Source: Schaalia sp. ORNL0103 (lineage in GTDB: Bacteria > Actinomycetota > Actinomycetes > Actinomycetales > Actinomycetaceae). Taken from it: a stretch of DNA of 64,000 bases. The stretch lies in assembly GCF_019429565.1 (NCBI RefSeq), contig NZ_JAHXSA010000004.1:1-64000 (forward strand), in the 5' to 3' direction. Below the pieces are notes generated by a model, which saw nothing but the letters and a program-made list of their open reading frames with translations, made no database searches and was not told the origin of the DNA. The translations under genes were made by a program, and so were the position numbers. How positions within the stretch are numbered: the first letter of the stretch is position 1; the number at the start of each line of letters is the position of its first letter. Below, piece after piece: positions 38,889-46,239 of this stretch.

Positions 38889-40324
38889 GGCTCTTCATAA
38901 TTGAGGGTGTGGGGGTGGTATGCGGGGTTGGGCGTGTCGTGGCCGGGTAGAGGTCGAGGTCTTCCGATGATGGGGGTTGCGACACCGTCCATCTGAAAGA
39001 CCTCGACATGTCCAATGCTACCTTTGATCGCCCTGATCTGAGCGCCTTCACGGGCCTGGATGACCTAGGACTGGAAGTGATGGGTCAACGTGTAGGAGAC
39101 GATCGGACCGTCTTGGCCTGCAAGGTAGTGGGTGAGGATCGGTGGTGCCGACAGTGTGGGGGTGAGGGCGTCGTACGTGACACGGTGGTCAGGCGCTTGG
39201 CTCACGTACCCTACGGGTGGCACCCCACCATGTTGCACGTGAGCGTGCGCCGCTACCGCTGCCCAGAGTGTGCTCACGTGTGGCGTCAAAACATGAGTGC
39301 AGCGGCCGACCCGCGTGCGAAGCTCTCGCGTGCGGCGGTGCGCTGGGCGCTGGTGGGCCTGGTGGTCCATCATCTGACGGTGGCGCGCGTCGCCGACGTA
39401 TTGGCCGTGTCGTGGAACACTGCCAATACCGCGATCTTAGGTGAAGGCCAGCGCATGCTCATCGATGATCCTGATCGTTTCGAGGGGGTGCGTGTCATTG
39501 GCGTGGATGAACACGTGTGGCGACACACCCCATACGGGGACAAATACGTCACCGTCATCTTGGACTTGACTCCTATACGTGACCGTCGTGGTCCCTCCCG
39601 GCTCCTGGATATGATTCCGGGCCGATCCAAGCGGGTTTTCAAAACCTGGCTGGCCTCCCAGCCCGACACCTGGCGCGAGCGCATTGAGATCGTCGCGATG
39701 GATGGATTCACCGGCTTTAAGAGCGCCGCCGCCGAAGAGCTCCCAGACGCGAGGGCGGTCATGGATCCTTTCCACGTTGTGCGCCTGGCCGGTGATGCTC
39801 TCGATGAGTGCCGCAGGCGCATTCAGCAAGAACTTCACCATCGGCGCGGGCGGGCCACGGATCCCCTGTACAAGGCTCGCAGGATGTTACACACCAGATC
39901 TTGCCTGCTCACCCCACGCCAGCAACACCAGCTAGCCGATCTGTTCGCCAGCGATTGCCACGTCGCACTCGAAGTCACCTGGAGCGTCTACCAGAACATC
40001 ATCGACAGCTACCGCGATCCCCACAAAATCCGCGGCAAGGCCCTAATGCAAGCCGAAATCAACACACTGACCTCCACGCGCGTACCCAGGGGCCTGACCG
40101 AGCTCATCACGCTGGGCAGAACGCTCAAACGCAGAGCCGGAGACATCTTGGCTTACTTCGATCATCCCCACACCAGCAACGGTCCTACCGAAGCCATCAA
40201 CGGCCGCCTCGAACACCTACGCGGATCCGCACTCGGATTCCGAAACCTCAACCACTACATCACCCGAGCACTCCTCGAAACCGGAGGATTCAGACCCCAA
40301 CTACACCCTCAATTATGAAGAGCC
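38889..40324 (+). mobile_element. ISL3-family insertion sequence, intact copy
   Basis: A 1436-bp element whose ends are inverted repeats beginning GGCTCTTCATAATTGAGGGT. It is flanked on both sides by the 8-bp direct repeat GGTTTGTT (38881-38888 and 40325-40332), the target-duplication length known for the ISL3 family. It contains one complete transposase gene. The intact duplication and open transposase frame suggest a fairly recent insertion. Confidence 0.95.
39008..40318 (+). CDS. tnp: ISL3-family transposase
   Basis: This 436-aa transposase has an N-terminal zinc-finger-like pair of cysteine motifs (CRQCGGEG and CPECAHVW) and a helix-turn-helix region (VARVADVLAVSWNTANTAI). The DDE triad is placed at about Asp167 (GVDEHVWRH), Asp253 (MDPFHVVRL) and Glu395 (NGPTEAINGR). 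Its stop lies inside the right inverted repeat. A second copy at 56810 is 1-nt frameshifted twice, so this one is the likely active source. Confidence 0.96.
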   Translation: MSNATFDRPDLSAFTGLDDLGLEVMGQRVGDDRTVLACKVVGEDRWCRQCGGEGVVRDTVVRRLAHVPYGWHPTMLHVSVRRYRCPECAHVWRQNMSAAADPRAKLSRAAVRWALVGLVVHHLTVARVADVLAVSWNTANTAILGEGQRMLIDDPDRFEGVRVIGVDEHVWRHTPYGDKYVTVILDLTPIRDRRGPSRLLDMIPGRSKRVFKTWLASQPDTWRERIEIVAMDGFTGFKSAAAEELPDARAVMDPFHVVRLAGDALDECRRRIQQELHHRRGRATDPLYKARRMLHTRSCLLTPRQQHQLADLFASDCHVALEVTWSVYQNIIDSYRDPHKIRGKALMQAEINTLTSTRVPRGLTELITLGRTLKRRAGDILAYFDHPHTSNGPTEAINGRLEHLRGSALGFRNLNHYITRALLETGGFRPQLHPQL

Positions 40325-41481
40325 GGTTTGTTCAGCAAGATCGGCTCGTTGATCGCCTCCTCGGTAAGGCAAGTAAGGACTATCCCAATGGCAGTCATGC
40401 TCTATTGTCAGAGACAATTCAAAAGTTGCAAAATGTTGATGGGCTGGAGCGAATTGGTGATGAAGTGTATTGCGGTCTTATGGGAGGTGATCACTTTGGT
40501 GAAAGTAGGTACAGCGATAAATATAGGTTGATTACTGTTGGAGTTGATCTCATAAAAGGGGTGATGAAGGCTGCCAAATTGTACCTGTATATGGATGTGA
40601 TTAGTGCGGAGTATTTACAGCATTTCTCCTCGCCTGGAAGCCAAGCTGGTGAGCAGCATAAATGTCTGGTCCGAGAATTCGATCGCATGTCTGAAAGCTT
40701 TAGGAATTGCATTGCTTCGTCAATGTTGCGACGCAAGAATGCTGCAACACCTGTTAAATTGGACCATGGGATGGTAGTGGATAGTGTTCTATACTATCTT
40801 GATGGTAAGATTAACAAATATTGCGACTCGCATCCTTGTTTTCATTGCCAAATTGATCATCTGGTCAAAGGTGCTCTAGTGTGGACTATATGTCATGAAG
40901 TGGCACATGAAATGCATGTGAATGCATCAAAAAGAAGTAGGGAAAAAATGCTGGGCAAGCTGGGCGACTCCCTGGTTAAATTCCTTGAGAAACGGTCTGA
41001 TATTTTCAGCGTTTCAGACGAGCACTTAGATGAGTATTTATGTGATTACATTGCATATGAGTATATCCGTGGATCGCAACTTGATGGTCATACTAAATTT
41101 TGCGCATTTGTTGCTTCGCAACTTGTCTGTGCTGTCATGGCAGTCCGTGAGGGGGATGCGGCTGATGTGGATGTGAGTGCTGATACGCACCCGCATCCCC
41201 TTCATCGTGTTATTTTGAATCAAATGGCATATTTGGAGATGTTGTGTAGCGAAAATGCGTTTTTTCAGGAGATGGATCAAGAGGTAGTTAGGTCTATGAT
41301 ATTTGCTCGTTTTGTAGCGGGCTACTACTCGTTACGTGAGAACGGTTTTGAAGAGTTTTGTTTATCGGATGCAGTTATGTTGCGAGCTCAACTCTATGAG
41401 TACTTGATTAACTCCGACCGCCACTTCCTCTCTGAGATTCGCGATCAGGTGCTGGGTGTGACTTATTCTTCATCGAGCTGA
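40315..41481 (+). CDS. HExxH metalloprotease-like protein, 5' end displaced by the IS
   Basis: From the ATG at 40315 this gives a 388-aa protein, but that ATG lies in the IS right end, and the native gene began upstream of the IS. The zinc-protease motif is HEVAHEM at residues 194-200, with a possible third ligand in the acidic DEHLDEYLCDYIAYEY near 236-249. No signal peptide or membrane span is seen. The coding DNA is strongly AT-rich compared with all neighbours, a sign of transfer. The gene's end runs into the duplicated vanZ 3' end, with its stop at 41479-41481. A distant relation to phage-exclusion proteases of the Lit/U49 kind is a hypothesis only; I do not recognise the family. Confidence 0.75.
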   Translation: MKSRFVQQDRLVDRLLGKASKDYPNGSHALLSETIQKLQNVDGLERIGDEVYCGLMGGDHFGESRYSDKYRLITVGVDLIKGVMKAAKLYLYMDVISAEYLQHFSSPGSQAGEQHKCLVREFDRMSESFRNCIASSMLRRKNAATPVKLDHGMVVDSVLYYLDGKINKYCDSHPCFHCQIDHLVKGALVWTICHEVAHEMHVNASKRSREKMLGKLGDSLVKFLEKRSDIFSVSDEHLDEYLCDYIAYEYIRGSQLDGHTKFCAFVASQLVCAVMAVREGDAADVDVSADTHPHPLHRVILNQMAYLEMLCSENAFFQEMDQEVVRSMIFARFVAGYYSLRENGFEEFCLSDAVMLRAQLYEYLINSDRHFLSEIRDQVLGVTYSSSS

Positions 41482-41627
41482 CTCAGTACACGGGCCTGTT
41501 TGGCGTCGTGCCCTGCACCTACCGTGTCGTCGACATCGACGACGTCATCATGAATACGCTGGGCGCCTACGCGGGCGTGCGCCTGCTGCCCTTCATGGCG
41601 CGCAACTCGCGCTTCATGGGCGCGTAG
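41470..41627 (+). repeat. 158-bp direct repeat, right copy (vanZ 3' end)
   Basis: This block encodes the last 52 codons of VanZ without the rest of the gene and closes the AT-rich island. It differs from the left copy at two synonymous sites. Its last 14 bp overlap the 3' end of the convergent Doc-like gene, which is probably the ancestral vanZ junction. Confidence 0.92.
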
Positions 41628-41997
41628 CCGTCCATTCCGAGAGTGTGGCGCAGACTTGCTCAAGTGTCACGTGTGAGGAAGCGACGGCGATGACAAGCTC
41701 GTAGACGTCATCGTTGGACACGTCTTTCTGGATCTCCAGCGCATTGAGTGATAGAAAAACGGAACATGCGGCCCACGCAAGGCGTTTGTTTCCGTCGATC
41801 AGCGCGTGGTTTTTCGTGAGCGACTCGAGGAGGGCTGCGGCCTTGGCGGCGGTGGACGGGTAGGCGTCCTGACCCATCAGCGTTGTTTGGGGGCGCAGTG
41901 CTGCCGCATTGAGGAGGCCGAGATCCCGGACAGGACCGATTTTCAGCGCGGATACGATGTCCAGCAGGTCTTCAAGCGAGAGAAACTCGCACGGCAT
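41614..41997 (-). CDS. doc: Fic/Doc-family toxin
   Basis: This 127-aa protein matches the length of phage P1 Doc and has the Fic active-site motif HALIDGNKRLAW at residues 64-75. In it His64 is the catalytic base and Asp/Asn/Lys form the nucleotide-binding loop. Doc proteins phosphorylate elongation factor Tu, whereas other Fic proteins transfer AMP; the sequence does not decide between these. The start lies 4 nt after the antitoxin stop, typical of a toxin-antitoxin operon. The stop codon is inside the duplicated vanZ 3' end, on the opposite strand. Confidence 0.92.
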   Translation of the reverse strand: MPCEFLSLEDLLDIVSALKIGPVRDLGLLNAAALRPQTTLMGQDAYPSTAAKAAALLESLTKNHALIDGNKRLAWAACSVFLSLNALEIQKDVSNDDVYELVIAVASSHVTLEQVCATLSEWTATRP

Positions 41998-42001
41998 GTT
42001 G

Positions 42002-42205
42002 TTACTGGCCGAGCCGCTCAAGTGCGTCCCCCCAGCGCTCAACGGTTTGGTTGAGTGCGTCGGTGACGCGCTGACGGTGGGTCATGCGGTTGAATTCCTC
42101 ATCGATGGCGCGCAGCACTGCGTCGTGTTTTGACGTGCCGGAACGCTGGGCGAGCTCATCGAGCTTGCGTGCGTGTTCCTCATCGAGTCGGAGTGTCATA
42201 GCCAT
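42002..42205 (-). CDS. Ribbon-helix-helix antitoxin of the Doc pair
   Basis: This 67-aa protein begins MAMTLRLDEEHARKLDELAQ, the beta strand and first helix of ribbon-helix-helix DNA-binding proteins. It ends in a helical tail (DALNQTVERWGDALERLG) that would wrap the toxin. It should bind the palindrome just upstream and neutralise the Doc toxin. An ATG two codons later (42199) is an equally possible start. Confidence 0.9.
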   Translation of the reverse strand: MAMTLRLDEEHARKLDELAQRSGTSKHDAVLRAIDEEFNRMTHRQRVTDALNQTVERWGDALERLGQ

Positions 42206-42213
42206 ATCGACAT

Positions 42214-42230
42214 GGTATCACTCTGATACC
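42214..42230. promoter_or_regulatory. operator palindrome of the toxin-antitoxin operon
   Basis: GGTATCA-CTC-TGATACC is a perfect inverted repeat 9 nt upstream of the antitoxin start. It is a classic location and shape for autorepression by a ribbon-helix-helix antitoxin. Confidence 0.75.
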
Positions 42231-42245
42231 ACTTGTGTGGCCTGT

Positions 42246-42887
42246 CTACAGCCAGCCGGCGGCGCGGGCCAGGGACGCGGCCTCGGCGCGGGTGCGCGCA
42301 TCCATCTTCAGCATCGACGACGACACGTGGTTGCGCACCGTCCCCTGGCTGAGTCCCAGAGAGTGAGCGATATCCGCGATGGTGCCGCCGCCCTCGACCT
42401 CGCGCAAAACGTCTGCCTCGCGGTCCGTCAGGGGCGAGGAGCCCGCCGACAGTGCCTCGAGGGCCAGGCTCTGGTCGATCGCGCGGCCACCCGCAGCCAC
42501 GGTGCGCACACCGTCGGCCAGGGCTTCGACCGGCGCGTCCTTGACCATGAAGCCCGTCGCCCCCGCGTCGAGGGCACGCTGCAGGTATCCCGGGCGCCCG
42601 AACGTCGTCACGATGAGCACGCGCACCCCCGGGAAACGGGAACGAATCGCCTGCGTGGCCGTGATGCCGTCCATGTGAGGCATCTCGACGTCGATGATGG
42701 CAACGTCGACGGGGGCGCTCGCGTGGGCCGGGGCGTCCGCCGATACCAGGCGCGCCAGCTCCTCGAGGGCCTGCGCGCCATCGGCGGCCTGCGCGACAAC
42801 CTCGATGTCGTGCTCCAGGTCCAGCAGACCCGCCAGGGCGCCACGAATCATCGCCTGGTCGTCGGCTACGAGTACCCGAATCGTCAC
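42246..42887 (-). CDS. LuxR-family response regulator
   Basis: This 213-aa protein has a receiver domain with acidic residues in VADDQ, the phospho-acceptor aspartate in VAIIDVEMPHMDG, the conserved lysine in GFMVKDAPVE, and a C-terminal LuxR/GerE helix-turn-helix (LTDREADVLREVEGGGTIADIAHSLGLS region). GGAGGGTGAC gives a strong ribosome site for the GTG at 42887. It is the last gene of a four-gene operon with its kinase and an ABC exporter, and resembles DesR/LiaR-type regulators. Confidence 0.93.
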   Translation of the reverse strand: MTIRVLVADDQAMIRGALAGLLDLEHDIEVVAQAADGAQALEELARLVSADAPAHASAPVDVAIIDVEMPHMDGITATQAIRSRFPGVRVLIVTTFGRPGYLQRALDAGATGFMVKDAPVEALADGVRTVAAGGRAIDQSLALEALSAGSSPLTDREADVLREVEGGGTIADIAHSLGLSQGTVRNHVSSSMLKMDARTRAEAASLARAAGWL

Positions 42888-42961
42888 GTCACCCTCCTGT
42901 CTGCGCTTGGGGTACCAGGCTAGCGCAGGTCGCAGGATCATCTCTCGGGCGTGCTCGCCCT

Positions 42962-44065
42962 TCAGGACGAGTGGGCGTCGGGCGTGGCCTCGAAGGCCAG
43001 CGCGAGCGTCCAGGTGGAGCCCGACGCGCCCCAGGTGAGCGTGCCCTCGTCGCCGACCAGCTCGGACAGGCCCGCGAGCCCCGAGCCGGATCCCGCGCTC
43101 GACGCGGCGTAGGCGGCCGAGTAGCCGTCATTCGCGACGGTCACGCCGCCGGGGGAGAGGCGAATACGAACCCACGAGGGGTGCGCGTGCAGGATCGCGT
43201 TCGTGACGCCCTCGCGAATCACGTGGGCGGCCGCGGCCGAACGAGGCCCCGACGGTGGTTCGCCCTCGTTCGTGATGTCGGCGTCGACGCGCGCGACCTC
43301 CAGGAGGGCTCGTGCCTCCTCAAGCTCCTCGGTGGGCGACAGGGCCCGCGTAGCCGCCACGATGCGGCGGACGTCAGCCAAGGCCTCGTTCGACTGAGCC
43401 GTGACCGTGCGCAGCTGCTCGCGCGCCTCCTCCACGCGCCCCGCCTCCAGGAGGCGACCCGCCAGCTCAGATACCATCGTGATCCCAGTCAGCGAGTGCC
43501 CGAGGATATCGTGCAGGTCCGTACTCAGGCGCGCACGCTCGGCGGCCTTCGCGCGCTGAATCGCGTCCTGGCGGCGCAGGCGCTCACGGGCCGAACGCTC
43601 CATGCCCCACCGGGCCATACCGACGAAGCCGATAAGGAGGGCCAGGTACCAGATCATCCACAGTGGCTCTCCCTCGGCATAGGCGGCCACGCCCGCGATG
43701 GCGACGATCGGCACGACGCCCGCGACAATGTATCTGCTTGGCGCCTGGAAGATCCACGCGACCAGCAGATACGACGTCAGCATGAACGCGTAAGGGAAAC
43801 CGACGGCGGTCGCGTAGACGAGGTAGATGGCCGTCGTCGCGGCCAGCGCCGCGTGGGAGAGGATGAACGGCCTCGTGAAGGAGTTGCGCGCGGGCAGGGG
43901 ATTGGTCAGCCATGCCGCCGAGTTAGCGGCCGCGAGGAGGGCGCACAGCCCGATGATGCCCGCGCGCTGGGCCGTGTCCGTCAACTCCAGGGCGTAGGCC
44001 AGGGGGAAGCCCATGAACAGCATCCACGGGGTCGCCCACGCCAGGGAGATTAAGCGCTCCTTCAT
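42962..44065 (-). CDS. Membrane histidine kinase (DesK/LiaS type)
   Basis: This 367-aa protein has about six membrane spans without a large sensor domain, then a HisKA_3 dimerisation helix with the phospho-acceptor histidine in STDLHDILGHSLTGI. An ATPase domain follows with HVIREGVTNAILHA and the late GSGLAGLSELV. It starts 9 nt after the ABC permease. Such kinases often sense membrane or antibiotic stress together with a neighbouring ABC exporter. Confidence 0.93.
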   Translation of the reverse strand: MKERLISLAWATPWMLFMGFPLAYALELTDTAQRAGIIGLCALLAAANSAAWLTNPLPARNSFTRPFILSHAALAATTAIYLVYATAVGFPYAFMLTSYLLVAWIFQAPSRYIVAGVVPIVAIAGVAAYAEGEPLWMIWYLALLIGFVGMARWGMERSARERLRRQDAIQRAKAAERARLSTDLHDILGHSLTGITMVSELAGRLLEAGRVEEAREQLRTVTAQSNEALADVRRIVAATRALSPTEELEEARALLEVARVDADITNEGEPPSGPRSAAAAHVIREGVTNAILHAHPSWVRIRLSPGGVTVANDGYSAAYAASSAGSGSGLAGLSELVGDEGTLTWGASGSTWTLALAFEATPDAHSS

Positions 44066-44074
44066 GGCACAAGC

Positions 44075-44863
44075 CTATCGACCCGTGTCGTGGGATGCGC
44101 CCCACCAGGCGATGCCCGCCGTGATGACCGCCCACCCGGCGATGTTGAGCCACGCGGCGGTCGGCATCGTCACAGTTCCGGCGACAGCGTAGATCGCCTG
44201 GACGGCGCCGTACAGGGGCGTGAAGGGCGCGATCTGTGCGACGAAGGGCGGCAGCTGGTCCAGCGGGATGAACATGCCGGACACGAACGCGCCCATCAGC
44301 ATGACGAACGCGGAGGCGCTGTAGGCGTTCTCGCCCTTGATCGTGTATCCGCAGGCCAGGCCGATGAGCGCACCCAGGGCCGACAGGGCGACGACGACCG
44401 CAGCGCTGGCCGCCCACGCGCCCGGGGTCATCTGCGCGCCCGTGGCCAGGCCAAAGCTGAAGGTGATGAGCGTGATGAATGCGCTCAGCGCCACGAGGGC
44501 CGTGAGGCGCACGAGGAGGATCACCCACGGCTGGATGGGGGTCAGAGCGTACATGCGCGAGATGCCGGTCGTGCGCTCGACGGACAGCGTTGCACCGAGT
44601 GAGCCGCCGACCAGGATGACGCCGTACGTGGTCATCATCGCGATCATCGCGGCTGCCAGGTTCCCGCGCCCGGTCTGGGTCGCGCGCGCAACATCGGTCA
44701 TGCCGAACATCGCGTACATGAACATGGGGAGCAGCAGGGCAAACGCCATGTTCCACGGGTTAAGGATGTGGGACAGGAACGTCGCGCGCCACAGCTTGCC
44801 CGCTCCGGTGAAGGGGGAGGGGATCGGTCGGTCGGTGGGACGCGTGGGTGCCTGGGTGGTCAT
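44075..44863 (-). CDS. ABC-2 type transporter permease
   Basis: This 262-aa protein has six membrane spans of the ABC-2 type (NPWNMAFALLLPMFMYAMFG, MMTTYGVILVGGSLGATLS and so on). AGAAGGCATC precedes the ATG at 44863. A GTG at 44971 that overlaps the ATPase stop by 4 nt would add 36 proline/arginine-rich residues and cannot be excluded. With the adjacent ATPase it forms an exporter, probably for a drug or antimicrobial peptide. Confidence 0.88.
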   Translation of the reverse strand: MTTQAPTRPTDRPIPSPFTGAGKLWRATFLSHILNPWNMAFALLLPMFMYAMFGMTDVARATQTGRGNLAAAMIAMMTTYGVILVGGSLGATLSVERTTGISRMYALTPIQPWVILLVRLTALVALSAFITLITFSFGLATGAQMTPGAWAASAAVVVALSALGALIGLACGYTIKGENAYSASAFVMLMGAFVSGMFIPLDQLPPFVAQIAPFTPLYGAVQAIYAVAGTVTMPTAAWLNIAGWAVITAGIAWWGASHDTGR

Positions 44864-44967
44864 GATGCCTTCTTCGTGTGTCGTGTCTGCGTTCGTGGGG
44901 CGGGGGCCTCGGCGTCGGCCTCGGGACGAGGCTGGGGCCGGCTCATCGGGGTGGGCGTTGGTTGCGC

Positions 44968-45690
44968 TCACTCGGCGTCGGCGTGGGAGGTGATGCGCTC
45001 AAAGACGTCTTCGAGGTCCTCGTTGTCGGCGACGACCTGCTCGGTGGGCGCGTCCAGGAGGACCTTCCCGGCGTCGATGATGACGATGCGGTCGGCGTCC
45101 TTGCGGGCCTCGGTCAGGTAGTGCGTGGCGAAGAGGAGCGTGCGGCCCTCCGCGGCCTCGGCGCGCATCGTCTCCCAGAAGGCGCGGCGGGCCAGCGCAT
45201 CCATGCCGGCGGTCGGCTCGTCGAGGATCAGGAAGTCAGGGTTGCCGGCCAGTGCGAGGGCGAGGCGCACGCGCTGGCGCTCGCCGCCGGACAGCTTGTT
45301 GAGGGGGCGCTTCGCGAGTTTCGTGAGGTTCGTGCGTTCGAGGAGCTCGTCGGTGGGGATCGGGTTGGCGTGCATCGCGGCGACCAGGTCGATCGTGTTG
45401 CGGACCTTTCCGTCGCGCGGCATCGATCCGGTCTGGAGCATTGCGCTCACGAGGGAGCGGCGCACGGCCTCGCGCGGGCTCATGCCGTAGACGCTGATGT
45501 CGCCCTGCGTGGGGGTGGCCAGGCCGAGGACGATGTCCAGGAAGGTGCTCTTGCCCGCGCCGTTGACGCCGAGGAGCGCCACGATCTCGCCGGGCATGAG
45601 GGTCAGGTTCACGCCGCGCAGCGCGTCGACGTGGCCGAAAGACTGGTGGATGTTCGTCGCCTGGAGGGCGGGCGTTGCTTCTGCGTTCAT
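44968..45690 (-). CDS. ABC exporter ATP-binding protein
   Basis: This 240-aa ATPase has Walker A GVNGAGKSTF near residue 40, signature LSGGERQRVRLALAL, Walker B FLILDEPTAGMD and the switch histidine in LFATHYL. The NGAGKS and GMD forms are typical of DrrA/CcmA-like exporters. It is the first gene of the operon leading to the permease, histidine kinase and response regulator. Confidence 0.94.
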   Translation of the reverse strand: MNAEATPALQATNIHQSFGHVDALRGVNLTLMPGEIVALLGVNGAGKSTFLDIVLGLATPTQGDISVYGMSPREAVRRSLVSAMLQTGSMPRDGKVRNTIDLVAAMHANPIPTDELLERTNLTKLAKRPLNKLSGGERQRVRLALALAGNPDFLILDEPTAGMDALARRAFWETMRAEAAEGRTLLFATHYLTEARKDADRIVIIDAGKVLLDAPTEQVVADNEDLEDVFERITSHADAE

Positions 45691-45776
45691 GGCTCCCAGT
45701 CTGCGCGCGTATTAATGGTGCCGGAAGTGTCCTTTGATGTAGGTGGTGCCATGACAAATGTCAGGGGCGGCCTCTT

Positions 45777-45899
45777 CCAAAAGTCGCACGTAATTTAATG
45801 CGGTCACTTTTTGAGATAGCCTGCAAACGTTGCAATTCCAATGATGGTATTTCAAACTGTGAAGCAGTCGTCGGGGAATTACGTGCGAGATTGCTTTGG
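45777..45899. repeat. palindromic element, mixed core
   Basis: CCAAAAGTCGCACGTAATTT at the left and AATTACGTGCGAGATTGCTT at the right. The core has AAACGTTGCAATTCCAATG and ATTTCAAACTGTGAAG, combining CACGTA ends with the other subtype's core, like the copy at 22623. Confidence 0.87.
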
Positions 45900-45953
45900 T
45901 TGGGCGGCCACGCCCCCTCAAGGCGCTGCCTCGCAGCCACCAAACGGGGGGAA

Positions 45954-46015
45954 TTGCACTACACGGGGGTCCGACACGCCGGCGACACGCCGCAAGAGGG
46001 CTTCGTGTAGTGCAA
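45954..46015. repeat. spaced inverted repeat
   Basis: TTGCACTACACG (45954-45965) is mirrored exactly at 46004-46015, with 38 nt between that include GACACGCCGGCGACACGCCG. It differs from the other palindromic elements and no second copy was noticed in the window. Confidence 0.6.
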
Positions 46016-46019
46016 AACC

Positions 46020-46195
46020 TCCTTTGCTGCCGGCGTGGAGAGCATCGGAGGCGCCGGAGGGATTGGTGGGCCTGGCTGCGGTGCCGTGGGCGGTGGCGGG
46101 GCCTGGTTGGGCTATTCACAGCGACCCGGCCCCTCCGGCGCCCGGAACACCCGTGGGGCCGCAAGCAACCCGGCAGCACACAGCAAGGGGCCCGA
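46020..46195. repeat. GC-rich modular intergenic repeat patch
   Basis: Carries GGCGCCGGAGGGATTGGTGG and CGGAACACCCGTGGGGCCGC modules in the orientation opposite to the 32150 patch. It fills the space before the oligopeptide transporter operon's end. Confidence 0.65.
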
Positions 46196-46239
46196 AGCGC
46201 CGCAGCGCCTCGGGCCCCACACTCGCGTGTGTCAGTTGC

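Noticed and set aside
38256-41469. Prophage or integrative conjugative element
   Set aside because: No integrase, structural, replication or transfer gene is present; only an IS and one cargo gene are visible.
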